From NCBI GenBank assembly GCA_963811705.1, contig CAWESL010000012.1, positions 1-64,000 on the forward strand: DNA of 64,000 nt. Direction: 5' to 3'. The notes beneath the pieces are model-generated. The model did no database searches. It saw only the letters and a program-made list of their open reading frames with translations, and was not told where the DNA came from. How positions within the stretch are numbered: position 1 is the stretch's first letter; every line of letters begins with the position of its first letter. The stretch is from DATJPR01 sp963811705 (GTDB lineage Bacteria; Bacteroidota; Ignavibacteria; UBA10030; UBA6906). Positions 9,323-16,024 of the stretch are shown in pieces. The translations under genes and the position numbers were made by a program.

Positions 9323-10573
9323 ATGAACAAAACGATGATGCACACGCTCATTGTCCTTGTGAGCTTCTCCGCCATGACTTGTTCCGAGTTCGGTACAGAT
9401 GTTCCGGTCCCATCGCCGCATCCGATGCCGCCTCTCACATCGCTTCAGCGGGCGGTGGTAATTTCAGGGAACACCTTCGGCCTGAACCTCTTTCGGGACA
9501 TCAACAAAACCACGGTCGGAGAGAACCTCCTTATCTCCCCGCTGAGTGTCTCCATGGCCCTCGGGATGACACTGAATGGAGCGGGAGGGGCGACCAAGGA
9601 CGCAATGGAACAAACGCTGGGTTTCACCGGCATGGGAGACGAAGATATCAATGCCACGTATGCCGATCTGATTCGCGGGCTGACTCAAGTCGACCCGGTC
9701 GTTCAAATGGAAATCGGAAATTCGATCTGGTATCGGCCGTCGCTGCAGGTCGAACAATCCTTTCGGGACGTGAATGCGGCATACTTCAATGCGCAAATCC
9801 GGAGTCTCAACTTTACAGACCCCTCGGCAGGGGGCATTATTAATGGATGGGTCAGCGACGCGACGCACGGGAAAATCCCATCGATTGTGCCGGATCCCGT
9901 TCCCACGGATATCGTGATGTACCTGATCAATGCGGTCTATTTCAAAGGGAGCTGGACACAACGGTTTGATTCCGCTGCGACAAAGGATGAATCGTTCACA
10001 CTCTCGGGCGGGACCACAGTTCCCTGTCGCATGATGATTGCGACGGATACCGCCGGCTACTTCGATGACAATGGGTTGCAGTGCGCGGATCGTCCCTACG
10101 GGAGCGGGGGGTTCAGCATGACTGTCCTCCTTCCGCCGGCCGGGACCGACATCGATCAGTTCATTTCCGGCATGACGCGGGACCTCTGGGAGAACTGGAC
10201 GAATCGTCTTGCCGCGTCGCAAGTCGAGATTCATATGCCGAAATTCAAACTCTCGTATTACGCAAAGTTGAATTCGAACCTCGCTGATCTCGGCATGGGA
10301 ATCGCCTTCACCAACGCGGCGGATTTTTCGGGGATCGATCGACGGGGGAATCTCGCGATCAGCGAAGTGTTGCACAAGACATTCATTCAAGTCGATGAAG
10401 AAGGGACGGAAGCTGCGGCCGTTACGTCCGTGGGAATGCGGACAACTGCCACAGAGGGAGGAAATGGAGCCATTCCTGTAATCGTGCTGGACAGACCATT
10501 TGTCTACGTGATCCGGGAACACGACACCGGAACAATCCTTTTCATCGGAAAACTTGCTGAGCCTTCGTGGTAA
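9323..10573 (+). CDS. Serpin (serine protease inhibitor), lipoprotein
   Basis: 416 residues. ATG at 9323 is preferred because AGGA (9311-9314, inside the previous stop region) lies eight bases upstream; an in-frame ATG sits at 9317. Lipobox SAMTC near residue 18. The serpin fold is clear: NLLISPLSVSMALGMTLNGA near the N-terminus, LINAVYFKGSW mid-protein and LDRPFVYVIREHDTGTILFIGK at the end. The reactive-centre hinge reads EEGTEAAAVTS, matching the small-residue hinge of inhibitory serpins, so loop insertion and covalent protease trapping are plausible. The residue before the scissile bond cannot be fixed safely; counting from the hinge points to the RTTAT region. Bacterial serpins are uncommon. 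Confidence 0.92.
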   Translation: MNKTMMHTLIVLVSFSAMTCSEFGTDVPVPSPHPMPPLTSLQRAVVISGNTFGLNLFRDINKTTVGENLLISPLSVSMALGMTLNGAGGATKDAMEQTLGFTGMGDEDINATYADLIRGLTQVDPVVQMEIGNSIWYRPSLQVEQSFRDVNAAYFNAQIRSLNFTDPSAGGIINGWVSDATHGKIPSIVPDPVPTDIVMYLINAVYFKGSWTQRFDSAATKDESFTLSGGTTVPCRMMIATDTAGYFDDNGLQCADRPYGSGGFSMTVLLPPAGTDIDQFISGMTRDLWENWTNRLAASQVEIHMPKFKLSYYAKLNSNLADLGMGIAFTNAADFSGIDRRGNLAISEVLHKTFIQVDEEGTEAAAVTSVGMRTTATEGGNGAIPVIVLDRPFVYVIREHDTGTILFIGKLAEPSW

Positions 10574-10598
10574 TGACATCCTAAGAGAAGATCGCTCG

Positions 10599-11861
10599 AT
10601 GCAAAAAGCACACGTTGTTCTTGCGTTGTTCTTGATGGCGGCATTCCTGTCGTGTCGGAACGATGAGCCCGTGAACGCCCCCGATGACACATCTATCTTC
10701 GGCCGGTTCAGTGTGGAGTTCACTGTGTCCGGGGGGTTTGCTGGTGGAATCCATACTCAACTGAGCATCGATCCATCGGGAGCAGTCATCCTCGGTTCGG
10801 CCTATCCGCCAATTCAAGGAAAGTTAACCACCACAGAGCAATCTGCATTGTCGAACCTGGCCCGGAACATTTGGGTTCAGCCGGACACTCTTCGGGGAGG
10901 ATGTGCTGACGATTTTACCTTTCTGATCCAATGGACCGATCTTCGGGGCACAAAGATCGTTTCTGTCGACGGATGTGCTCTTATGCAGGAACGAACGCCC
11001 AAATACCCCGTGCTGATCGGTTTCGTACAAATTCTTAACAGTGTCGCGAGCCGTATCTTCCAGGAAGGGGCTTTGTGGAGAGGCGTGGTGGCGGAGTATG
11101 CTATCAACGATTCAAGTTATCCTTTGGACAAACCGATTACGCTCAAGTACACTCTGAGGAATCCGACGGAGCTGGTGCGGACACTATCGTTCCCGCACGG
11201 TGCTCAATTCTGGTTTACCGTCTCTCAGGACAATGTTCCGGGATTCCATTATTTCTACCCGATGAGCGTTTATTACCCACGGGATTTCCCTGACTCCTCT
11301 CCACCGTCATCCATCTCGTTGAACGCGGGAGATCAGAAGGTCCTCCAGTATTCCTGGGATCATTCGGTTGTGGATTCAAAAGGCGTACCCGGGGTCCTCG
11401 GCGCTGGAACGTATCATTTGCAGATGGGGATGCTGGCAGGGGATTTCGCTGTGCAGAATGTTGTGTTCGACGTGTATGACAGGAATATTCCGGTGAAAGG
11501 AGAAATCATCCCCGACTATGGGGGTGCAGATCTATCCTCAGCAACCTATGTTTTTCAACTACGGGTTACAAACTGGACTGCTACGGCCGTGACACTGCAT
11601 TTCCCGAACACCCAGCGTATCGCGCTTGAGCTCTGGGACTTGAATTTCGATCCACCGACGACCATCGTCTACGCAACCGACCTTTCTCCTTTGGCCGAAC
11701 CACAGATGCAGGTCCTTGCGCCGGGGGAGAGTTACCTTTTCACAGAGGCCGTGGCGAAGTCAGCCATCAAGCCCGGATACTTCTGGACACTTGCGAAGAT
11801 GAGACTGCTGTGCACAGATTTCGCTTTCGAGAGAGACGGTCAGCTGCAGATCTTCCGATGA
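10599..11861 (+). CDS. Lipoprotein with BsuPI-like domains
   Basis: 420 residues starting at ATG 10599, with AGAGAAG about ten bases upstream. The lipobox AAFLSC puts the anchor Cys near residue 19. Residues about 30-170 form an unrecognised domain with CADDFTFLIQW. Residues about 185-300 and 305-420 look like two BsuPI-type sandwiches: LKYTLRNPTELVRTLSFPHG with a later LGAGTYHLQMG, then FQLRVTNWTATAVTLHFPN with a later LAPGESYLF. It lies 25 bases after the serpin and completes a set of three predicted surface inhibitors. The inhibitory role is inference from fold resemblance. Confidence 0.5.
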   Translation: MQKAHVVLALFLMAAFLSCRNDEPVNAPDDTSIFGRFSVEFTVSGGFAGGIHTQLSIDPSGAVILGSAYPPIQGKLTTTEQSALSNLARNIWVQPDTLRGGCADDFTFLIQWTDLRGTKIVSVDGCALMQERTPKYPVLIGFVQILNSVASRIFQEGALWRGVVAEYAINDSSYPLDKPITLKYTLRNPTELVRTLSFPHGAQFWFTVSQDNVPGFHYFYPMSVYYPRDFPDSSPPSSISLNAGDQKVLQYSWDHSVVDSKGVPGVLGAGTYHLQMGMLAGDFAVQNVVFDVYDRNIPVKGEIIPDYGGADLSSATYVFQLRVTNWTATAVTLHFPNTQRIALELWDLNFDPPTTIVYATDLSPLAEPQMQVLAPGESYLFTEAVAKSAIKPGYFWTLAKMRLLCTDFAFERDGQLQIFR

Positions 11862-11904
11862 CATCTCCGGTTTCCCGAAACTCAGCGTCGTGCAATGTTC
11901 CGTT

Positions 11905-12957
11905 TCAGAATCCGGATTGTCGTTTCCTCACCCAGACGATGACGGTTAGCGTAATCGACAGGAGCACAAGGAATGCGGCTCCGCCTACCGCCCACCAGTT
12001 CAAAACCCGCGAAGTCACCTGGAGGTCCGCGCCGCTCACCCAAGCTGAGAACCCGATGTCTTTCCAGATGGCCTTGTTTCCTTCGATTGCGCGGGCGTTC
12101 GTTGCGACAATAACCCCCGGCATTTCGATCGACGAAGCATCCCACGAATAGACAAGACGGTCCTGGACGTCCAACTTCGAACGAAAGGCGGCAAACCCCT
12201 TTGCGTTCGCGGCAACTGCGTCCTTGACTTTCGGATTCTTGAGTACAACCTGAAACGTTGAATCCAGCCGCCAGATGTTGCCGGAACTGTACGATAGATC
12301 GGAACACCGGTCAAATACGGCCTGCGCGTGGGCGGAGATATCTTCGGGTTGGAGTGTCGGGTCATGGAGTATTCGCACACCCTCTCTCAGGGCGGTACAA
12401 TATGCATCGAACGCCGCTCGATTGTTTGCCCCCATCCAAACCATGAATCGCTCCTTGATCGCTTCTGCGGCTACCGAATCGGCGTGAGTCATTTCACCGT
12501 CCTTGTCCGATCGGCACTCCCGGATCTGCTTGACCTCCTCCGGCGACACAAAGTCATCGATCGGCGGACCGCCGAACGGGGAATACCTTCGGACGGTTTC
12601 ACGGTACGTCAATTCCACGAAAAATCCCGAGAAGTGTTTTTCGAGTGAGGCGTGGACGCAGATCCCCTTCGGATGCGCGGTGTCATCGAGCGCCCGGTTG
12701 AACTCGTCTGCCGACGAAAAGAGGCGAGATGCCTTGACTCCCGCGGAATCACCGTTGACCACTGTCCATGTCGAGTCGATTTCCGATGGAAAGATCCCGT
12801 GTGTCTTCTCGGCGGACCGTTCATTGGCCGCTTGAATTCTGCGCAAGGACCCGTCCGATTCGACGCGTGTCGTCGTTTCGATTTCCAGACAACCGGAAAT
12901 TGCGATTGAGCATGCCAGAGCTGCCATGAGAGGAAAGCGGGATCGATGGTGTTTCAT
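11905..12957 (-). CDS. Hypothetical lipoprotein with C-terminal membrane segment
   Basis: 350 residues, last gene of a sigma/anti-sigma operon, with AGGGAG eight bases before the start. The lipobox (AIAISGC, Cys23) predicts a lipid anchor, and residues about 323-342 (WAVGGAAFLVLLSITLTVIVWV) form a membrane helix followed by RKRQ. A lipoprotein with a second, C-terminal membrane anchor is unusual and implies it stays in the inner membrane. The body has no family I recognise; ETTTRVESDGSLRR near the N-terminus resembles opening strands of other envelope lipoproteins. A sensing or chaperoning role for the ECF pair is possible from position only. Confidence 0.7.
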   Translation of the reverse strand: MKHHRSRFPLMAALACSIAISGCLEIETTTRVESDGSLRRIQAANERSAEKTHGIFPSEIDSTWTVVNGDSAGVKASRLFSSADEFNRALDDTAHPKGICVHASLEKHFSGFFVELTYRETVRRYSPFGGPPIDDFVSPEEVKQIRECRSDKDGEMTHADSVAAEAIKERFMVWMGANNRAAFDAYCTALREGVRILHDPTLQPEDISAHAQAVFDRCSDLSYSSGNIWRLDSTFQVVLKNPKVKDAVAANAKGFAAFRSKLDVQDRLVYSWDASSIEMPGVIVATNARAIEGNKAIWKDIGFSAWVSGADLQVTSRVLNWWAVGGAAFLVLLSITLTVIVWVRKRQSGF

Positions 12958-12969
12958 TGGTTCAGCTCC

Positions 12970-13527
12970 CTATCTGTTCGTCGGGACGGGTGGTTTCGCG
13001 CGAAGCCCAAGTTCGGCTGTGGCAAGAGGGATCAGGTGTGGGTCCTTTCCGATCCACTGGTAGAACAGAGAACGCGTTGAGACTGAAGGCGGAAGCAGGG
13101 ACAACGGCATTGCTGTTCGCGCTGTCGTCATCTGCGCTTCAATGTGTGAGAGATCGCGAACCAGGAACACCCCCTGGAGAATCAATGTCAAAAGGCATGT
13201 CACGGCCGCCGTCGCAGAAGCATAACGGAATCGAGGCGAGAGGAGAAATTGGAAGAATCGTTCAGTGGATGTGGAAGAACGTTTCCCGGAAGACCGGAGG
13301 TCGTCGATTGCGGCCATGATGTCGGCGAGATTGCGTTCGACCGGAATATCTTCGACTCCATCAAGGCGGGAAAAAAACCTTTCCAACCCGGAGTGTCCAA
13401 CCGCGTCGAATTCCTGGCGGCACGCAACACAGGTCGAGAGGTGCACTCGAAGTCGTTCACGTTCCTTCTCCGAAAGCTCGCCTGGTCGATTCAGATGGAG
13501 AAGCATCTTCGCATGCCCGCAAGTCAT
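12970..13527 (-). CDS. Anti-sigma factor with zinc-finger (zf-HC2)
   Basis: 185 residues overlapping the sigma gene by four bases (ATGA). The anti-sigma zinc finger is seen at the N-terminus: HLSTCVAC gives His29, Cys33 and Cys36, with another Cys/His pair at residues 3-5. A membrane segment lies at about 98-121. The C-terminal tail (about 64 residues) would be periplasmic. It is expected to sequester the cognate ECF sigma factor at the membrane until an envelope signal arrives. The lipoprotein gene follows after 12 bases. Confidence 0.82.
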   Translation of the reverse strand: MTCGHAKMLLHLNRPGELSEKERERLRVHLSTCVACRQEFDAVGHSGLERFFSRLDGVEDIPVERNLADIMAAIDDLRSSGKRSSTSTERFFQFLLSPRFRYASATAAVTCLLTLILQGVFLVRDLSHIEAQMTTARTAMPLSLLPPSVSTRSLFYQWIGKDPHLIPLATAELGLRAKPPVPTNR

Positions 13528-14096
13528 AGGGAGTCCCTGCTAATGGAAAACCGAATCCGGAGCGCCCGGCGTATAGCCGCCCGGGCATGATAGAGATTCG
13601 CTTTCACGGCATTCCTGGAAAAACCGGTAATCTGTATCACCTCTTCCACCGGCAGATCCTCGAGGTCCCGGAGTGAAAACACCAGCATTTGCTTCGGGGG
13701 AAGTTCAAGCATCAGTTGGCGGACAATCGAGGCAAGCTGAACATTTGCCTGATGGTCGTCGATCCGTTCCGTGGACCCGTATTCTTCAAGTTCCCCCTCC
13801 ATCACGGAGGAAGCCCGGATCATCGTATGCCGTGCACGATACCGGTCGATGCAAATGTTGCTCACAATCCTATAGAGGAGAGTGGTGAATTTCTTTCCAG
13901 GGTCGATGCGGTGGAGGTTCTTCCAGATGCGGACGAATGCCTCCTGCACGATATCTTCGAGCTCCTGGTTGTCGCCCAGGATATGCCGGGCGAATCGATA
14001 AGCGATCGGGTAGCACTCCCGCACAATGCGTGAAAAGGCCTTCTCGTCTCCGTGCTTACTCTTTGCGACATCGTCTTGAAGAGACCTGTCGGTCAT
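13524..14096 (-). CDS. ECF sigma factor (RpoE-type)
   Basis: 190 residues, first gene of a three-gene minus-strand operon. Region 2 contains NQELEDIVQEAFVRIWKNL and FTTLLYRIVSNICIDRYRAR. Region 4 contains LPPKQMLVFSLRDLEDLPVEEVI with the recognition helix TGFSRNAVKANLYHARA. The start has only a weak ribosome-binding site. Coupling to a zinc-finger anti-sigma indicates control by sequestration. A possible minus-strand promoter (TTGACG, 17 bases, TTACCA) lies about 50-100 bases upstream but is poor. It is unrelated in sequence detail to the FecI-type factor at 3232-3813. Confidence 0.9.
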   Translation of the reverse strand: MTDRSLQDDVAKSKHGDEKAFSRIVRECYPIAYRFARHILGDNQELEDIVQEAFVRIWKNLHRIDPGKKFTTLLYRIVSNICIDRYRARHTMIRASSVMEGELEEYGSTERIDDHQANVQLASIVRQLMLELPPKQMLVFSLRDLEDLPVEEVIQITGFSRNAVKANLYHARAAIRRALRIRFSISRDSL

Positions 14097-14324
14097 GGGT
14101 TCAGCGTTCGTGAGGGGGAGCGTGATCTACTCGTGATACGGTGAGGTGGGCGATTGGTAAAAGACAATCATGCCGTTCGTCAATATACCGTTCATTGGAC
14201 CAATTATCTCAAGGTCTCTCGACCTGGAGGATTGCGTCCGCTATATCATCGGCGGGAAGAATTGGTCATTGATGTGATTTCGTCGGTTCTTCCTTTCCGA
14301 AAATGAGTTTTTGCGGTTGTCGAG

Positions 14325-14353
14325 TTGCATGAAAATGGGAAGATCCTTACATT
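14325..14353 (+). promoter_or_regulatory. Sigma70-type promoter before candidate RNA
   Basis: TTGCAT at 14325-14330 and TACATT at 14348-14353 are spaced by 17 bases, with predicted initiation near 14360. No protein-coding start follows for 400 bases, so the product would be an untranslated RNA or a long leader reading toward the tRNA-Pro region. Confidence 0.45.
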
Positions 14354-14359
14354 AAAAAC

Positions 14360-14568
14360 CTGTGGTCGCGTGCCAGATTCCAGGATCGGCGATGGGTTGA
14401 GTTTGATTGTACGTCGACCGGCTGATGCAGCATTAAGATAGTCGGGTGCTGGCAGCGCGAGGCCCAGGAGGTTGGTTTACCCGAGCCGTTCGGTCATCGC
14501 ACAGTTGATTGCAAAGCAACAACGGCAAGGAGATTGAAATCGGGTAGTCTGAAGGCGACCGTTTTCTT
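14360..14568 (+). ncRNA. Candidate structured RNA, unidentified
   Basis: The 527-base gap 14097-14623 holds no convincing ORF. Downstream of the promoter, nested complementary segments are visible: GGTCGC 14364-14369 with GCGACC 14555-14560; GCGAT 14389-14393 with ATCGC 14496-14500; GACCG 14416-14420 with CGGTC 14491-14495; TCGGGT 14442-14447 with ACCCGA 14479-14484; CTGG 14449-14452 with CCAG 14464-14467. The outer helix is followed at once by GTTTTCTT, terminator-like. Size (about 200 bases) and closing helix recall 6S-type RNAs, but I recognise no conserved core of 6S, SRP, tmRNA or RNase P RNA. Helices found by eye can be chance. Confidence 0.3.
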
Positions 14569-14623
14569 CCTACTCCCTACTCCCTACTTCGTACTCCTTG
14601 CATTCTGAAAGATATCCCGGTAA

Positions 14624-15012
14624 CGGGGCGTAGCGCAGCCCGGCTAGTCCCATTTCGACTGGCGTTAGCGAGAACGCGGAGCGGGCGAAGCTAACGCCAA
14701 GGTCGAAATGAGGATCCCGACCTGCGGTCGGGACGCGCTGGACTGGTTCGGGACCAAGAGGGAACCGTGTTCAGTGTCTATATCCTGCAGAGCGACACGA
14801 GCGGCATGTTTTACGTGGGTCAGACAGAGGATCTACACGAGCGGCTGGCACGGCACAATGATGGACGGGTTCCGGCCACACGTGGCCGAGGCCCTTGGAG
14901 GTTGGTCTACGCAGAAGAGGTGCCGACACGCAGTGAAGCGTGCCGGAGGGAGTTGGAAATCAAGAAGCACAAGAGCCGCGGATTCATTGAACGGCTGATA
15001 ACGAAGGAATTA
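14624..15012 (+). repeat. Tandem unit 1: interrupted tRNA-Pro remnant plus nuclease ORF
   Basis: First of two identical 389-bp units. Order: the first 24 bases of tRNA-Pro (14624-14647), an 86-bp palindromic insert (14648-14733), a degenerate anticodon-arm copy (14734-14761, still containing TTCGGGACCAAGAGG), then the GIY-YIG ORF, which runs into the next unit. The 86-bp insert has a large hairpin (CATTTCGAC 14651-14659 with GTCGAAATG 14702-14710; GGCGTTAGC 14661-14669 with GCTAACGCC 14690-14698) and a compact one (TCCCGACC 14715-14722 with GGTCGGGA 14726-14733). The T-arm and 3' acceptor strand are missing, so this tRNA copy cannot function. Confidence 0.9.
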
Positions 15013-15036
15013 CGGGGCGTAGCGCAGCCCGGCTAG
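14767..15036 (+). CDS. GIY-YIG domain nuclease, copy 1
   Basis: 89 residues starting at GTG; AGAGGG upstream comes from the tRNA anticodon-stem remnant. The protein is a bare GIY-YIG domain: VYI (residues 4-6) and YVG (16-18) are the family's paired tripeptides, with Arg26 in LHERL and a glutamate-rich helix (EACRRELEIKK, about 57-67) supplying the metal-binding Glu. Such single-domain proteins are widespread in Bacteroidetes-type genomes and resemble the UvrC N-terminal and homing-endonuclease catalytic domains; activity is rarely shown. The last codons (LRGVAQPG and the TAG stop) are the 5' end of the next tRNA-Pro copy, the stop lying in the D-loop. Confidence 0.75.
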   Translation: MFSVYILQSDTSGMFYVGQTEDLHERLARHNDGRVPATRGRGPWRLVYAEEVPTRSEACRRELEIKKHKSRGFIERLITKELRGVAQPG

Positions 15037-15401
15037 TCCCATTTCGACTGGCGTTAGCGAGAACGCGGAGCGGGCGAAGCTAACGCCAAGGTCGAAATGA
15101 GGATCCCGACCTGCGGTCGGGACGCGCTGGACTGGTTCGGGACCAAGAGGGAACCGTGTTCAGTGTCTATATCCTGCAGAGCGACACGAGCGGCATGTTT
15201 TACGTGGGTCAGACAGAGGATCTACACGAGCGGCTGGCACGGCACAATGATGGACGGGTTCCGGCCACACGTGGCCGAGGCCCTTGGAGGTTGGTCTACG
15301 CAGAAGAGGTGCCGACACGCAGTGAAGCGTGCCGGAGGGAGTTGGAAATCAAGAAGCACAAGAGCCGCGGATTCATTGAACGGCTGATAACGAAGGAATT
15401 A
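15013..15401 (+). repeat. Tandem unit 2, identical to unit 1
   Basis: Same content as unit 1 shifted by exactly 389 bases: tRNA-Pro 5' segment 15013-15036, palindromic insert 15037-15122, anticodon-arm remnant 15123-15150, nuclease ORF from 15156. No difference between the copies was seen by eye, pointing to a very recent duplication or an assembly artefact. A third tRNA 5' segment begins at 15402, where the intact tRNA follows instead of another insert. Confidence 0.9.
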
Positions 15402-15425
15402 CGGGGCGTAGCGCAGCCCGGCTAG
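15156..15425 (+). CDS. GIY-YIG domain nuclease, copy 2
   Basis: Protein identical to copy 1, 89 residues with the same GTG start and tRNA-derived AGAGGG upstream. Its final 24 coding bases are shared with the intact tRNA-Pro at 15402-15476: the stop TAG is 15423-15425, in the D-loop. Any transcript of the tRNA that starts upstream must therefore cross this ORF, and RNase P cleavage at the tRNA 5' end would remove the stop codon from the nuclease message. Confidence 0.75.
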   Translation: MFSVYILQSDTSGMFYVGQTEDLHERLARHNDGRVPATRGRGPWRLVYAEEVPTRSEACRRELEIKKHKSRGFIERLITKELRGVAQPG

Positions 15426-15476
15426 CGCGCTTGGTTCGGGACCAAGAGGTCGGGGGTTCGAATCCCCCCGCCCCGA
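15402..15476 (+). tRNA. tRNA-Pro (anticodon CGG)
   Basis: Complete cloverleaf of 75 bases: acceptor CGGGGCG pairs with CGCCCCG (15469-15475); D-arm GCGC/GCGC; anticodon stem CTTGG/CCAAG around the loop TTCGGGA (anticodon CGG); T-arm GGGGG TTCGAAT CCCCC; discriminator A at 15476. CCA is not encoded. It is the only intact copy in the array, and the upstream flank that would hold its original promoter is now two 389-bp units away. Confidence 0.95.
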
Positions 15477-16024
15477 CTTAGCAGTACGAGTACAGCGTCT
15501 GATATTGCATGCCTTCAAAGGAGAAGTGGGAACGCCTTCCATTTCTTCGGGCCATCTCAAGGTTTGTTCCTGCCTGTCCAATTCACCGCGTTTGCTCCTT
15601 CCGTCGTAACGTGATTTTCGACTTGTCTTTCCTCTTGGCTGCATTCCATCCCGAATTCGATTATTCGACAATAGTCCCCGTGGGTCCAACCCGATTGAGT
15701 GCTCTGAGGTGCTTCTCCTTTGTCGAAAATGAGCCGCGCCGATCGATTACTGATCACCAGAGAGCAATATTTCCTGTCCTGTTTTGCTTTCGCCGTCTGT
15801 CATGAATGTGCGGGCAGAACCAAAAACCAAGACATGATCGCACCCGCCTTGCGCGGGGAGCGACGGCGGCGAGAACCGGATGGAATCTTGAAGGATCGGC
15901 TGGTGTTAAAACTCTACTCGGGTATTCTCGTCCGGCCCTCTTCGGACGAGGCCGGGGAACCGCCTACCTTTCAGACCGTATCCTCTATTTCTTTGTGTTT
16001 CATTCATATTTCAGGAAACGACAG
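15477..16024 (+). promoter_or_regulatory. Gene-free leader with 8-bp hairpin upstream of efflux operon
   Basis: About 550 bases without a convincing gene; short ORFs here lack family features and one minus-strand frame merely reads the tRNA antisense. The notable element is CTCGTCCG (15927-15934) facing CGGACGAG (15943-15950) across an 8-base loop, 75 bases before the efflux operon start. It could be an operator for an unlinked repressor or a leader hairpin. No confident promoter was found. Confidence 0.4.

Noticed and set aside
14598..14626. TTGCAT-N17-TAACGG as promoter of tRNA-Pro
   Set aside because: Its -10 box would overlap the tRNA 5' end, so transcription would start inside the tRNA.
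14624..14763. First two tRNA-Pro-like segments as functional tRNAs or intron-containing tRNAs
   Set aside because: After the anticodon arm the T-arm and acceptor 3' strand are absent, so splicing out the 86-bp insert would not yield a tRNA.
14708..14998. 96-codon plus-strand ORF in each tandem unit (also 15097-15387)
   Set aside because: It overlaps the GIY-YIG ORF in another frame, and only the latter has domain motifs.
15399..15689. Minus-strand ORF of 96 codons ending GDSNPRPLGPEPSALAGLRYAP
   Set aside because: It reads tRNA-Pro antisense, a common artefact, and shows no family features.
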